Source of the DNA: Chthonomonas sp. UBA2362
Lineage (GTDB): Bacteria > Armatimonadota > Fimbriimonadia > Fimbriimonadales > Fimbriimonadaceae
Direction: 5' to 3'
DNA: 64,000 bases
Assembly (NCBI GenBank): GCA_002344135.1
Contig: DDTO01000002.1
Location: 484,794 to 548,793 of the forward strand
A program made the translations under genes and the position numbers. The notes beneath the pieces were generated by a model. It made no database searches. It had not been told where the DNA came from and saw only the letters and a list, made by a program, of their open reading frames with translations. The stretch's first letter is position 1; each line of letters opens with the position of its first letter. This document shows positions 9,195 through 17,280 of this stretch, one piece after another.

Positions 9195-9278
9195 AACGAG
9201 AACGGACGGAAGCATCGTAGACGCCACGACGAGGGCGAGTGGATACGTGCTCGTCTACCGCAAGTAGGCCGCCTCCCG

Positions 9279-9284
9279 TATACT
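9279..9284 (+). promoter_or_regulatory. Candidate -10 (TATACT) for lgt
   Basis: TATACT lies nine bases before the lgt ATG at 9294, with no SD sequence between. Transcription starting about seven bases downstream would give a leader of only two or three bases. Confidence 0.45.
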
Positions 9285-9293
9285 CTTAGGTAA

Positions 9294-10082
9294 ATGTGCC
9301 CGGTCCTCTTCCACATCGGCAGTTTCCCCGTCCGCAGCTTCGGGCTCGTGCTGATCGTCGGGTTCCTGGTCGGCATCTGGATGGCGCGCAGGCGGGCGAG
9401 CCGGTTCGGGCTGGATGGCGACAAGCTGTGGGACCTGGCGATCCTGCTCATCGTGTTCGGCGTGCTCGGCTCGCGGCTGGCCTTCATCGTCCAAGAGTGG
9501 GACCACTTCTCGCGCAACACCAAGGAGATCTACTCCCTCCAGTTCGACGGTTTGACTAGCTTCGGGGGCATCATCCTCGGGCTGATCGTGATGGTGATTT
9601 GGACGCGTCGAACGAAGACCTCGTTCTTGAGCGCCATGGACGTTTTCGCGGTGCCGTTCTTAGTGGCGTCAGCGATCGGGCGGTTCGGCTGCCTGATGAA
9701 CGGCTGCTGCTTCGGAGGACCGACAGATCTGCCTTGGGGAGTCCACTTCGTGGATGTTCCTGGCGTGCATCATCCGGCCCAGATCTACGACTCGCTCATG
9801 TGCCTCGCCGGAGCCGGCCTGATCGCATGGACCGAGAGGCGACGTCTCGCTTCGGGGGCCTCGCTGGTTCCGGGGCGGTCGATGAGCCTGATGTTTTTGG
9901 CGTACGGGATCAGTCGCTTCATCTACGAGTTCTGGCGGGCCGGGCAAAGCTCGACCTACTGGGGATCTCTGCCTATCACGCAGGCCCAGGCAGTGGCTGG
10001 TCTGCTCGCCTTGGTCGGCCTCACGCTCTACTTCGTGCTCGGGCGGCGCGGACGCCCGAGCCCTCACGAGGCGCCCGCATGA
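9294..10082 (+). CDS. lgt: Prolipoprotein diacylglyceryl transferase
   Basis: 262 residues, the usual size. Lgt moves a diacylglyceryl group from phosphatidylglycerol to the lipobox cysteine of prolipoproteins at the inner membrane. The Lgt signature GRFGCLMNGCCFG is followed by WGVHF and HPAQIYDSL; about seven membrane helices are visible, starting with FPVRSFGLVLIVGFLVGIWMA. The SFGGIILG segment corresponds to the conserved periplasmic loop. The stop overlaps the start of the heptose kinase gene (ATGA at 10079). Confidence 0.95.
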   Translation: MCPVLFHIGSFPVRSFGLVLIVGFLVGIWMARRRASRFGLDGDKLWDLAILLIVFGVLGSRLAFIVQEWDHFSRNTKEIYSLQFDGLTSFGGIILGLIVMVIWTRRTKTSFLSAMDVFAVPFLVASAIGRFGCLMNGCCFGGPTDLPWGVHFVDVPGVHHPAQIYDSLMCLAGAGLIAWTERRRLASGASLVPGRSMSLMFLAYGISRFIYEFWRAGQSSTYWGSLPITQAQAVAGLLALVGLTLYFVLGRRGRPSPHEAPA

Positions 10083-11047
10083 ACGGCTTTGCCGATCTCC
10101 TCGATCGCTTCGGTTCCATGAAGGCCCTCGTCGTGGGCGATTTGATGCTCGACGAGTACATCTTCGGACGGGCGACCCGGATTAGCCCGGAGGCGCCGGT
10201 CATGGTGGTCAGGCAAACCGGTGCGAAGGCGGTCCCCGGTGGGGCGGCCAACGTGGCCCTCAACCTCGCCGCACTCGGCGCACAAGTGCGGGTCGCGGGC
10301 GTGGTCGGCGCGGATATTGCTGGTCAGGCGCTCGAGGCCTCCCTCACCGATCGAGGCGCCGCTCCGAGCGACCTCGTCCGAGACCCGAACCGTGTCACCA
10401 CCCGAAAGACGCGCGTTCTGGCCGACCATGCCCACCAAGTCTTGCGAATCGACGACGAGGACGACGCCCCGCTCTCGCCGGAAATCGAAGGCGAACTGCT
10501 CGAGCGGGTCGAGGCCGCTCTTCCGGGTTGCGACGTCGTCCTGCTGAGCGACTACCTGAAGGGGACCCTCACAGAGCGCGTGGTCCATGAGACGATCAAC
10601 CTCTGCCATTGCCGCCAGATCACCGTCGTCGCCAACCCTAAGCCCCGGAGCGCGCCACTCTACAACCGGGCGACACTGGTCAGTCTAAACCGCTACGAGG
10701 CAACCGACCTGCTCGGTCTCCGGCGGCCCCTGTCGATCGAGGAAGCGCCCGACGCCGCCCAGGAACTGCGCTACCGGTTGGACGTCGAGGGAGTCCTGGT
10801 GACCCTCGGAGAGGCGGGGATGGTCGCCGCGCGGGATGGTGCTTGCGTACAAGTGCCCGCTCCCCGCGTCGAGGTTTACGATACTGCCGGCGCTGGGGAT
10901 ACGGTGGTTGCTACGGTCGCGCTCGGCCACGCCGCCGTCGGGTTCGATCTCCAGGTGTTCGAACTCGCAGCAGAGACCGGTGCGAAGGTCGTCCGGCACG
11001 TCGGGGTCGCTTGCCCCACCCGAGAGGACCTTCTTTCTCTCCGGTGA
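10079..11047 (+). CDS. rfaE1: D-glycero-beta-D-manno-heptose-7-phosphate kinase (PfkB family)
   Basis: 322 residues from ATG 10079, which overlaps the lgt stop. It matches the kinase (RfaE domain I, HldA) of the ADP-heptose pathway: GDLMLDEYIFGRATRISPEAPV, VPGGAANVALNLAALG, the SDYLKGTL loop and the PfkB active-site motif YDTAGAGDTVVA with the catalytic Asp. The reaction phosphorylates heptose-7-phosphate at C1. The nucleotidyltransferase domain is absent, as in HldA-type enzymes, and no hldC is visible nearby. A different carbohydrate kinase of the PfkB family is possible but less likely given the N-terminal motif. Confidence 0.88.
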   Translation: MNGFADLLDRFGSMKALVVGDLMLDEYIFGRATRISPEAPVMVVRQTGAKAVPGGAANVALNLAALGAQVRVAGVVGADIAGQALEASLTDRGAAPSDLVRDPNRVTTRKTRVLADHAHQVLRIDDEDDAPLSPEIEGELLERVEAALPGCDVVLLSDYLKGTLTERVVHETINLCHCRQITVVANPKPRSAPLYNRATLVSLNRYEATDLLGLRRPLSIEEAPDAAQELRYRLDVEGVLVTLGEAGMVAARDGACVQVPAPRVEVYDTAGAGDTVVATVALGHAAVGFDLQVFELAAETGAKVVRHVGVACPTREDLLSLR

Positions 11048-11056
11048 CCCTCGCTT

Positions 11057-11467
11057 CTACTCCTCGATCTCGAGCGACCCGAAGCGTTTTTCTACCTCGT
11101 TGGCATCCTCGGTCAAGATGCGGTAGGCCCAGTCGACGCGCTTGAGGATTTCGGCGGCCTGACGTTGCTCGTTCGATCCCGCAGGGAAGTTGGCGGGGTC
11201 GCTGCGGCGGCTCAGGCGCTCGAAGGCGCGCCGGACTTCTGCGAAAGTCGCCTTCTCGCCGACGCCGAGGACGCTCCGAGCGAATCCCTTGGGGTCGTGG
11301 GCAGGCATCGAGTCACTCGAAGCGCTCGGAATGTCGCCGCCATGCGGGGTCTTGGTGGCCTCCTCGAGTTCCCTGTAGGCGTCGGACTCCTCCACTCCGC
11401 GAATCCGGTCCCATTCCCGGTTCACGTAGCCGCGAAGGAGATCGTAGGCGCGACGACCCACGCTCAT
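11057..11467 (-). CDS. J-domain-like protein without HPD motif
   Basis: 136 residues. The C-terminal 70 residues follow the J-domain pattern (SVLGVGEKATFAEVRRAFERLSRR ... AAEILKRVDWAYRIL), but the diagnostic HPD tripeptide that stimulates DnaK is replaced by SDP, so DnaK stimulation is doubtful. It resembles the J-like proteins of cyanobacteria and relatives. The start ATG at 11467 overlaps the stop of the upstream coiled-coil membrane protein (ATGA), so both form one transcription unit. Function unknown. Confidence 0.7.
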   Translation of the reverse strand: MSVGRRAYDLLRGYVNREWDRIRGVEESDAYRELEEATKTPHGGDIPSASSDSMPAHDPKGFARSVLGVGEKATFAEVRRAFERLSRRSDPANFPAGSNEQRQAAEILKRVDWAYRILTEDANEVEKRFGSLEIEE

Positions 11468-12174
11468 GTTCGATGCACCTCGAACGCGGATTCTGCTTCG
11501 TCGAAGCTGCGGGTGAGCGATTTCAAGCGTCCAACCATCGTCGTGAGTTCTTCGGGATCGATGCCCTCGGTCCGTGCGCCCGCCGCTCCGACGGCGAGGC
11601 GGGCCTTGAGCTCGGAGAGGGCCGCCTGGGCCTCCGACAATTTACCGTCGATCTGCGTGATCGCGCGCTCCACGCTCGAATAGTGGCCGAGCTCCGTCTC
11701 GTGTGCCTCGATCGCCGTCTCATAGGCTCGACGCTCGCCCTCGCCACCAGCCCTGCTTGCCCTTTCCCTTAGTTTGCCAATCTCGATTTCGGCCTCGGAT
11801 CGGCGTCGCAGAGTCCGCAAGAGGTCGGACCGGAACGAGACCAGCTTTCTCGCATGGTCGAGTACGGCGCCGGCTTCGGCGATGGCTTCTTCCCCGATCA
11901 CCTTAACGGCGGGCAAATCCAGGTTTTGCTGGACGATCTGAGTCAGGTCGCCGTGCAGCCGCTCGATCGGCTTGAGCAGCATGCGCTCTTCCGGGTCAGC
12001 CTCGCTCGCGTGAGTCTCCGGTCCTCCCCGCATCGACAGGATGGCGATGCTCCCTAGCCACGCGATTGCCCCCAACAGCAGAAGCGGCAGCTTGCCGGGG
12101 ATCGGCAGCGCCAGCACGCCGAGCGTGAGCAGGCCGAGGGTGATCGGCACGGGGTGGACGAGCGGGTTCCTCAA
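11464..12174 (-). CDS. Membrane-anchored coiled-coil protein
   Basis: About 236 residues: two close membrane helices (PVPITLGLLTLGVLALPIPGKLPLLLLGAIAWLGSIAIL) then about 170 residues of charged helical sequence with heptad character, likely a cytoplasmic coiled coil. I chose the TTG at 12174 because TATACT (12184-12189) and GGAGG lie just upstream and the product starts at the first helix; ATG 12270 would add a basic 32-residue tail containing that TATACT. Not assigned to a named family. It is coupled to the downstream J-domain-like gene, which suggests a joint envelope role. Confidence 0.65.
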   Translation of the reverse strand: MRNPLVHPVPITLGLLTLGVLALPIPGKLPLLLLGAIAWLGSIAILSMRGGPETHASEADPEERMLLKPIERLHGDLTQIVQQNLDLPAVKVIGEEAIAEAGAVLDHARKLVSFRSDLLRTLRRRSEAEIEIGKLRERASRAGGEGERRAYETAIEAHETELGHYSSVERAITQIDGKLSEAQAALSELKARLAVGAAGARTEGIDPEELTTMVGRLKSLTRSFDEAESAFEVHRT

Positions 12175-12353
12175 GCGCCTCCGAGTATACGCTTTGCCCC
12201 CATCCCGACTCTGCAGAACGGTGATCCTCCGCCTCGCCTCGCTCCGGTCGGTGTCGCCGGGAGGCGTCATCTCGAGCGAAACAGGGGATCGCACATTATT
12301 CGAGCAATTACGCCGGCCAGGAAACTCTATGCCGGTCGAGAACGTTCCGATAA

Positions 12354-12359
12354 TTGACT
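12354..12359 (+). promoter_or_regulatory. Candidate -35 (TTGACT) for the NlpC/P60 gene
   Basis: TTGACT lies 33 bases before the ATG at 12392. The matching -10 is weak (CAAACT or AACTAC around 12376-12383), so this is a tentative promoter for the NlpC/P60 gene. Confidence 0.3.
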
Positions 12360-12391
12360 TGGCGCCCCGGTGTGCCAAACTACTCAGAACG

Positions 12392-13102
12392 ATGCGGTTC
12401 GTCAAATTCATTGCGATTTCGACCTTGGTACTTGCCGCTGCGCTCGCATGGGGCCAGAAAAAGATCACCCTCGGCAAGCTCGGCCAGGCGATCGAACCGT
12501 CGAGCATCCATGCCAGCCCGAGCAAGAGCGCGCGCGTGTACTACAAGGTTCGCGCCTACGAGTACCTGATCATCCAGAGCGCAAAACAAGAGGCATGGCT
12601 CCGGGTCCTTCTCGAGAACGGTCGATTTGGCTACATTCCCGCCGATAAGGTCGCCCGCCTGCCTTACGATGTGACCCAGGATCAGGCGCGCAAGCCCTCT
12701 CAGCCGACTTCGCGGTCGCGCGGGGGAAGCGGAAGCCGCGAGTCTATCGCGGGCTATTCCCTCAACTTCGTGGGCACGCCGTACGTGTGGGGTGGCAACG
12801 ACATCCAGAACGGTGTCGACTGTTCTGGATTCGTGAAAGCGCTGTACGGCAAAATCGGCATCAACCTTCCGCGTACGGCAGCCGAGCAGGCTCTCGTCGG
12901 CCAGCCGATTTACCGCTTGGAAGACCTGCGGCCGGGTGATCGGCTCTACTTCTGGTCCAGCAAGCGCAACAAGATCGGACACACCGGCATCTATCTCGGC
13001 GGCGGCTACTTCTGCCACAGCAGCACTTCGAGGGGGTCGGTCGGGACCGACTCGCTCGTCAGCGGCTACTACCGGAACAACCTCGTCGCCGCTCGGCGCT
13101 AG
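12392..13102 (+). CDS. Secreted SH3-NlpC/P60 peptidoglycan hydrolase
   Basis: 236 residues. A signal peptide (MRFVKFIAISTLVLAAALAWGQ) is followed by an SH3-like wall-binding domain (residues 25-95) and an NlpC/P60 cysteine peptidase domain (115-236). Cys144 in NGVDCSGFVKALYG and His197 in GHTGIYLGGGYF are the catalytic residues. Such enzymes cut the D-iGlu/meso-DAP bond in peptide stems and act in wall turnover or cell separation. The start is the ATG that begins the signal peptide; the frame upstream is non-coding. Its stop overlaps that of the convergent moxR by two bases. Confidence 0.93.
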   Translation: MRFVKFIAISTLVLAAALAWGQKKITLGKLGQAIEPSSIHASPSKSARVYYKVRAYEYLIIQSAKQEAWLRVLLENGRFGYIPADKVARLPYDVTQDQARKPSQPTSRSRGGSGSRESIAGYSLNFVGTPYVWGGNDIQNGVDCSGFVKALYGKIGINLPRTAAEQALVGQPIYRLEDLRPGDRLYFWSSKRNKIGHTGIYLGGGYFCHSSTSRGSVGTDSLVSGYYRNNLVAARR

Positions 13103-14046
13103 CGAGGAACCACCTGTGTCTCGATGACGCTGTGGAGCACGCGGTCCACGGTCAGGCCCTCGATTTCGGCTTCAGGCCGAAGCAGGACGCGGTGGCGGAG
13201 GACGGGCATCGCGAGCAGCTTGACGTCGTCCGGGATGACGAAACTTCGGCCCCGGATCGCGGCCACCGCCTTCGAACACCCGACGAGTGCGAGCCCGGCT
13301 CGGGGTGATGCCCCCACCAGGATGTCGTTCGATCGCCGGGTCGCCGCCACGATCTCGTAGATGTAGCCGAATATCTTGTCTTCGACGGTGACCGCATCGA
13401 CCTCGACCCGAAGCGCATCGAGCCCGGAGAGATCGAGCACGGGGTGGATGCCTGCTGCCTCCAGGTTCTGGCTCCGGAAGCCCGAGTGATGCCGCTTGAG
13501 CACTTCGATCTCGACCTCGGGGGGCGGGTAACCGAGCACCACCTTGAGCAGAAACCGGTCTTGCTGCGCCTCGGGAAGCGGGTAAGTGCCTTCGAACTCG
13601 ATCGGATTCTGGGTAGCGAAAACGAGGAAGGGCCTTGGCAAGGCGTGCCTGATCCCGTCGATCGTGGCCTGCCGTTCCTCCATCGCCTCCAGCAAGGCGG
13701 CCTGTGTTTTGGGGGGAGTCCGGTTGATTTCGTCGGCCAGAAGAATCTGCGTGAAGATCGGACCATGGCGCAGCCGGAAGTCCACCGTCTTCGGATCGAA
13801 GATGTTCGTGCCGATCACGTCGCTCGGCATCAGGTCCGGCGTGAACTGAATACGGGTGAACTGGAGGTCGAGGGCTCGGGCAAGGGTCCGAACGAGCAGC
13901 GTCTTCGCAATGCCGGGCACGCCTTCGAGGAGAATATGCCCATTGGCGAGCATCGCCACCAGAGCTTGGTCGATCGCCTCACCCTGGCCGACGATGGCCT
14001 TGCCGACTTCCGTCCTTACCGCGTGAGCCGCTTCCTCCACCCTCAT
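13099..14046 (-). CDS. MoxR family AAA+ ATPase
   Basis: 315 residues from ATG 14046 (a start at 14082 would add 12 residues). Walker A GVPGIAKT (42-49), Walker B LLADEINR, sensor ATQNPIEFEGTYPLPEAQQDRF and a C-terminal AAA lid (SPRAGLALV) identify the MoxR class, chaperone-like ATPases that help assemble or activate partner complexes, often with a VWA and DUF58 protein. Those partners are not next to it here. TACGGT lies nine bases before the start, a possible -10. Confidence 0.93.
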   Translation of the reverse strand: MRVEEAAHAVRTEVGKAIVGQGEAIDQALVAMLANGHILLEGVPGIAKTLLVRTLARALDLQFTRIQFTPDLMPSDVIGTNIFDPKTVDFRLRHGPIFTQILLADEINRTPPKTQAALLEAMEERQATIDGIRHALPRPFLVFATQNPIEFEGTYPLPEAQQDRFLLKVVLGYPPPEVEIEVLKRHHSGFRSQNLEAAGIHPVLDLSGLDALRVEVDAVTVEDKIFGYIYEIVAATRRSNDILVGASPRAGLALVGCSKAVAAIRGRSFVIPDDVKLLAMPVLRHRVLLRPEAEIEGLTVDRVLHSVIETQVVPR

Positions 14047-14076
14047 GGTGCGGTTACCGTACCCCACCGAGCAGTG

Positions 14077-14082
14077 TAACAT
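14077..14082 (+). promoter_or_regulatory. Leaderless -10 (TAACAT) for the ThuA gene
   Basis: TAACAT ends six bases before ATG 14089 and there is no SD sequence. Only 42 bases separate this start from the divergent moxR start at 14046. Confidence 0.5.
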
Positions 14083-14088
14083 GAGTCT

Positions 14089-15393
14089 ATGGCCGCGATC
14101 CTTCTCGCCTCACTCGTCGGAGCCGCCTTGGCTCAGCCGGCGTCGCGCACCGCCGCCCTCGTCGTCGAACGCCCGCGTCTCCTCGTTCTGACTGAAACGA
14201 AAGCGTTCCGTCACGACGCCATTCCCGAGGCGACGGCCGCCCTCGAAAAGCTCGCCAAAGAGCGGCAATGGACGACTAAGCTCATCGCCGGCGCCGATTT
14301 TGCAAAGGAGGCGGGAAACGCGGACGTCGTCGTCTTCCTTCTGACGACGGGCGACATCTTCGACGAAGCGGGTCGCGCTGCCCTTCAAAAGTTCGTTCGA
14401 GGGGGTGGCGGGGTGGTCGGTATCCACTCCGCGTCGGACACCTTCCACGGCTGGGACTGGTTCCGCCAAGTGATCGGGGCCGAATTCAAGTCGCATCCGG
14501 CCATCGCCAAGGCCAAGGTCGTCGTCGAAGATAGAGCCCACCCGTCGAGCCTCCTTCTCCCGTCCGATTGGAGCCGGACCGACGAGTGGTACGACTTCAC
14601 CGCCAATCCGCGCCCCCACGTTCGCGTGCTTGCCTCGATCGACGAGAGCTCCTATGCCGGCGGCACGATGGGCGACCATCCGATCCTCTGGAGCCAGGAG
14701 TTCGAGGGAGGCCGGTCCTGGTACAACGCGATGGGGCACACGAAGGAGACCTACGCGGAGAAGCCGTTCCTCGACTCGCTCGCCGAGGGCATCCTTTGGA
14801 CTGCCCAGGCCCGCCGCCCGGCCCGGGCTCGCTCGATCGACTGGACCTCCGTGGAGGGCTGGTCCAACGAGAACGATGTACTCTTCAACAACGGAAACGC
14901 CCGGCACCTGGTCTCGAAGGCCCCCTTCGGCGACGCTCTCTTGCACCTCGAGTTTCTCCTGCCCAAGGGCTCGAACTCGGGGGTCTACCTCCAAGGCCGC
15001 TATGAAGTGCAGATCTTCGACTCCTTCGGCAAGCCGGCCGACCAACTCGCCTTCAGCGACGCGGGCGGCATCTACCAGCGATGGCGCGAGAAGGAAGGCA
15101 CCGGCTTCGAGGGCAGCGCGCCAAAGGTCAACGCGCTTCGACCCCCCGGCGAGTGGAATACGTTCGACATTCTTTTCCGCGCCCCACGTTTTCGGGCCGG
15201 GAAGAAGACCGAAGACGCGCGGGTCGTCGAGGTTCGCCTAAACGGCATCGTCGTCCAGCACGACGTGGCGCTTTCGGGTCCCACTCGAGCGCCGTTGTCC
15301 GAAGAGGAAGTGGCCGAGGGACCGCTGATGCTGCAAGGCGACCACGGCCCGGTCTCTTTCCGTAACGTTTGGATCGAGAGCCTGCGGCTGTAG
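14089..15393 (+). CDS. ThuA-DUF1080 two-domain secreted protein
   Basis: 434 residues with a short signal peptide (MAAILLASLVGAALAQ). Residues 30-240 are a ThuA domain (LLVLTETKAFRHDAIPEA, GGGVVGIHSASDT, FEGGRSWYNAMGH), a glutamine-amidotransferase-like fold tied to trehalose/sugar use. Residues 250-434 are a DUF1080 / 3-keto-disaccharide hydrolase domain (a jelly roll related to LamG), with YLQGRYEVQIFDS, PPGEWNTFDI and GPLMLQGDHGPVSFRNVWI. The two domains are often fused in Bacteroidetes and Planctomycetes and are thought to act on disaccharide derivatives in the periplasm. The substrate is not known. Confidence 0.9.
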   Translation: MAAILLASLVGAALAQPASRTAALVVERPRLLVLTETKAFRHDAIPEATAALEKLAKERQWTTKLIAGADFAKEAGNADVVVFLLTTGDIFDEAGRAALQKFVRGGGGVVGIHSASDTFHGWDWFRQVIGAEFKSHPAIAKAKVVVEDRAHPSSLLLPSDWSRTDEWYDFTANPRPHVRVLASIDESSYAGGTMGDHPILWSQEFEGGRSWYNAMGHTKETYAEKPFLDSLAEGILWTAQARRPARARSIDWTSVEGWSNENDVLFNNGNARHLVSKAPFGDALLHLEFLLPKGSNSGVYLQGRYEVQIFDSFGKPADQLAFSDAGGIYQRWREKEGTGFEGSAPKVNALRPPGEWNTFDILFRAPRFRAGKKTEDARVVEVRLNGIVVQHDVALSGPTRAPLSEEEVAEGPLMLQGDHGPVSFRNVWIESLRL

Positions 15394-15423
15394 GGCAGCC
15401 TGGTTCGCCAGGACCACAGCCGC
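15384..15423 (+). terminator. Stem-loop at the end of the ThuA gene
   Basis: GCGGCTGT (15384-15391) pairs with ACAGCCGC (15416-15423), enclosing an inner CCTGG-TTCG-CCAGG hairpin with a UUCG-type loop. It overlaps the stop codon. There is no T tract, so it may act as an RNA-stabilising hairpin rather than a classic terminator. Confidence 0.5.
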
Positions 15424-15440
15424 GCGGCATGAATCGTCTG

Positions 15441-15478
15441 ATCGAAAGGCGCGGTCGAGCCCGCGCACTCCAAAGATC
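15441..15478 (-). repeat. Dispersed repeat R3, copy 1
   Basis: On the minus strand this reads CTTTGGAGTGCGCGGGCTCG then ACCGCGCCTTTCGAT. Nearly the same sequence occurs at 28421-28456 and a diverged double copy at 56274-56325. The core GCGCGG-GCTCGA-CCGCGC forms a hairpin. Confidence 0.7.
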
Positions 15479-15510
15479 GGCGAAAGGGAGCACGAGACCT
15501 CCTCGCGAGT

Positions 15511-15539
15511 CTGACCGCAGGTGAAGGGTGTTGTACACT
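15511..15539 (+). promoter_or_regulatory. Leaderless promoter of the seven-repeat protein gene
   Basis: CTGACC (15511-15516), a 17-base spacer and TACACT (15534-15539) form a plausible sigma-70-type promoter. TACACT ends six bases before GTG 15546, which supports that start over the GTG at 15528, since the latter would lie upstream of the -10. Confidence 0.5.
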
Positions 15540-15545
15540 GAATTC

Positions 15546-17045
15546 GTGGCACCTTGCTACCGCCGAGCGAGCTTCCAGCTGACGCCCTTACAGCCTGCTG
15601 CTGTCGGGTTCCGCAAGGGGCTCGTTTTCGCGGCGATTTTTGGGATCGCGAGCTTCGCCGAGGCGGAATGGCAGGTGGTTCGATTGGATCCCCTTGGTGC
15701 CACTCGGTCCGATGCATACTGTGCGGGTGCTGGTCAGCAGGGAGGTTATGCCACGCTGGGCGGTATTGAGGGAGCGTGCATTTGGAGCGGGTCTGCCGCC
15801 TCGATGGTGAGCCTGCATCCCCCGGGAACCATCCGATCTGAAGTCAGGTGCGTAATCCCAGGCCAGCAAGTCGGTGGAGTTGCCATCGGAGCTTGGTGGT
15901 ACGCCAGCATGTGGTCCGGGTCGGCGGCTTCGTGGGTGAATTTGAACCCGCCCGGGGCGTTTACTTCGTTCGCCTACGGCGCGGCAGGCGGCCAACAGGT
16001 CGGCGGCGCAGCCTTCACTACGACAGGCCGTGCCGGAATGTGGCAGGGAACCGCCGTATCGTATGTCGACCTTCAACCCCCCGGCACGAGCGGATCAGCT
16101 GCTTTTGGCACGGACGGTACCCATCAGGTTGGATGGGTGAATGTCACTGGACTCGAGCGCGCAAGCTTGTGGAGCGGCACTGCGGCCTCCTGGGTAAACC
16201 TAGAGCCGGCAGGAGCCAGCGGCTCCCACGCATACGCCGTAAAGGGTAACTACCAAGTCGGCCGCACAATAGTCAGCGGCCGATGGCAAGCGAGCCTTTG
16301 GAGTGGAACTGCCGCCTCTTGGGTCAACTTGAATCCGTCCGCCGCTACGATTTCAAGTGCCTACGCATTGACGGAAACTCGTCAGGTCGGATTTGCTCAG
16401 ATAGATGGGTACAACCACGCCAGCATCTGGACCGGCACGCCGGCATCTTGGGTCGATCTGCACGCCTTCTTGCCCGCTGAGTTTTCCGATTCCTACGCTC
16501 ATGGCGTCTATCATCAGGGAACGCAGACCTTCGTTGCAGGTTATGGTAGGAACTCGGCTCGATCAACGAACGAGGCTCTGCTCTGGATCTACTCGCAACC
16601 GGCGGTGAGCGGGCAAGTCGTGTTCGGTGATTATTTTGGGCCACCGATCGCGACGGCGCTGATTGAATACAAGGACCTTTCCTTCAACGTTGTCCACTCG
16701 GAGAACGCCTCCCTCGACCCCGATGGCTTCTTTACGGTGCCGACCCCTGCGGCCGCCGGAAGCTACTATGTCTCGGTAAAAGTGGGCTCTTGGTTGCGGC
16801 GGACCGTCGGACCCATCGATACGAGTAGTAGCGTGCAAGGAGTCGCTCTTCACTTGATCAACGGCGACGTCGACGAGGATAACGAGGTCAGCGTCGGCGA
16901 TTACAGCCTTCTATCTTGGGCCTTCAACAGCGTCCCGAGCGATGGTAACTGGAACCCGAGCGCAGATCTGAACGGCGACCTCTCGGTCGACATCGGAGAC
17001 TACGCCATTCTCTCCGCCAATTACGGCGAGGTCGGCGACGGCTAG
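15546..17045 (+). CDS. Secreted seven-repeat (HAF-type) protein with dockerin-like C-terminus
   Basis: About 499 residues. A hydrophobic stretch (GLVFAAIFGIASFAEA) acts as signal sequence. Then come seven repeats of about 43 residues, each ending W-S/T-G-T-A-A-S and starting W-V-N-L-x-P, with an internal QVG (for example ASLWSGTAASWVNLNP); this fits a seven-bladed beta-propeller. Next is a roughly 75-residue beta-sandwich-like region (VSGQVVFGDY...), then a dockerin-type tail with two Asp-rich calcium loops, DVDEDNEVSVGDY and DLNGDLSVDIGDY. The same tail ends the gene at 60581. The start is uncertain (GTG 15546 preferred on promoter position). Probable cell-surface or secreted protein; ligand unknown. 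Confidence 0.75.
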   Translation: MAPCYRRASFQLTPLQPAAVGFRKGLVFAAIFGIASFAEAEWQVVRLDPLGATRSDAYCAGAGQQGGYATLGGIEGACIWSGSAASMVSLHPPGTIRSEVRCVIPGQQVGGVAIGAWWYASMWSGSAASWVNLNPPGAFTSFAYGAAGGQQVGGAAFTTTGRAGMWQGTAVSYVDLQPPGTSGSAAFGTDGTHQVGWVNVTGLERASLWSGTAASWVNLEPAGASGSHAYAVKGNYQVGRTIVSGRWQASLWSGTAASWVNLNPSAATISSAYALTETRQVGFAQIDGYNHASIWTGTPASWVDLHAFLPAEFSDSYAHGVYHQGTQTFVAGYGRNSARSTNEALLWIYSQPAVSGQVVFGDYFGPPIATALIEYKDLSFNVVHSENASLDPDGFFTVPTPAAAGSYYVSVKVGSWLRRTVGPIDTSSSVQGVALHLINGDVDEDNEVSVGDYSLLSWAFNSVPSDGNWNPSADLNGDLSVDIGDYAILSANYGEVGDG

Positions 17046-17074
17046 GCCCCGTCTCGCATCAGGGGCGGGAGATT

Positions 17075-17096
17075 CCCCCTCATGCAAATGAGGGGG
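17075..17096 (+). terminator. Hairpin after the seven-repeat protein gene
   Basis: CCCCCTCAT (17075-17083) and ATGAGGGGG (17088-17096) form a perfect 9-bp stem with a GCAA loop, 30 bases after the stop codon. No T tract follows. It could be a terminator or the first element of the palindrome cluster that continues to 17227. Confidence 0.45.
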
Positions 17097-17103
17097 ATCT
17101 GGC

Positions 17104-17227
17104 CGCGACGGAGTCGCGTGCCTGAGGGGGAGTAATCCCAAAAGCACCCTCGCAGATGCAGAAGTTCCTATTACTCCCCCTCTTCGCGCGCTTCGCGGCG
17201 AAGGTCCCCCTCGTCTCGACGAGGGGG
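17104..17227. repeat. Cluster of palindromes
   Basis: Three further inverted repeats sit together: CGCGAC-GGA-GTCGCG (17104-17118), GAGGGGGAGTAAT (17124-17136) matched perfectly by ATTACTCCCCCTC (17170-17182), and CCCCCTCGTC-TC-GACGAGGGGG (17206-17227). No coding frame is credible here. The shared GAGGGGG element suggests one repeat family copied several times. Confidence 0.75.
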
Positions 17228-17280
17228 AGGCCCCTCGATGAGACTCCGCAAAGCGAAAGGAAGGACTGGCTGACCTCCGG

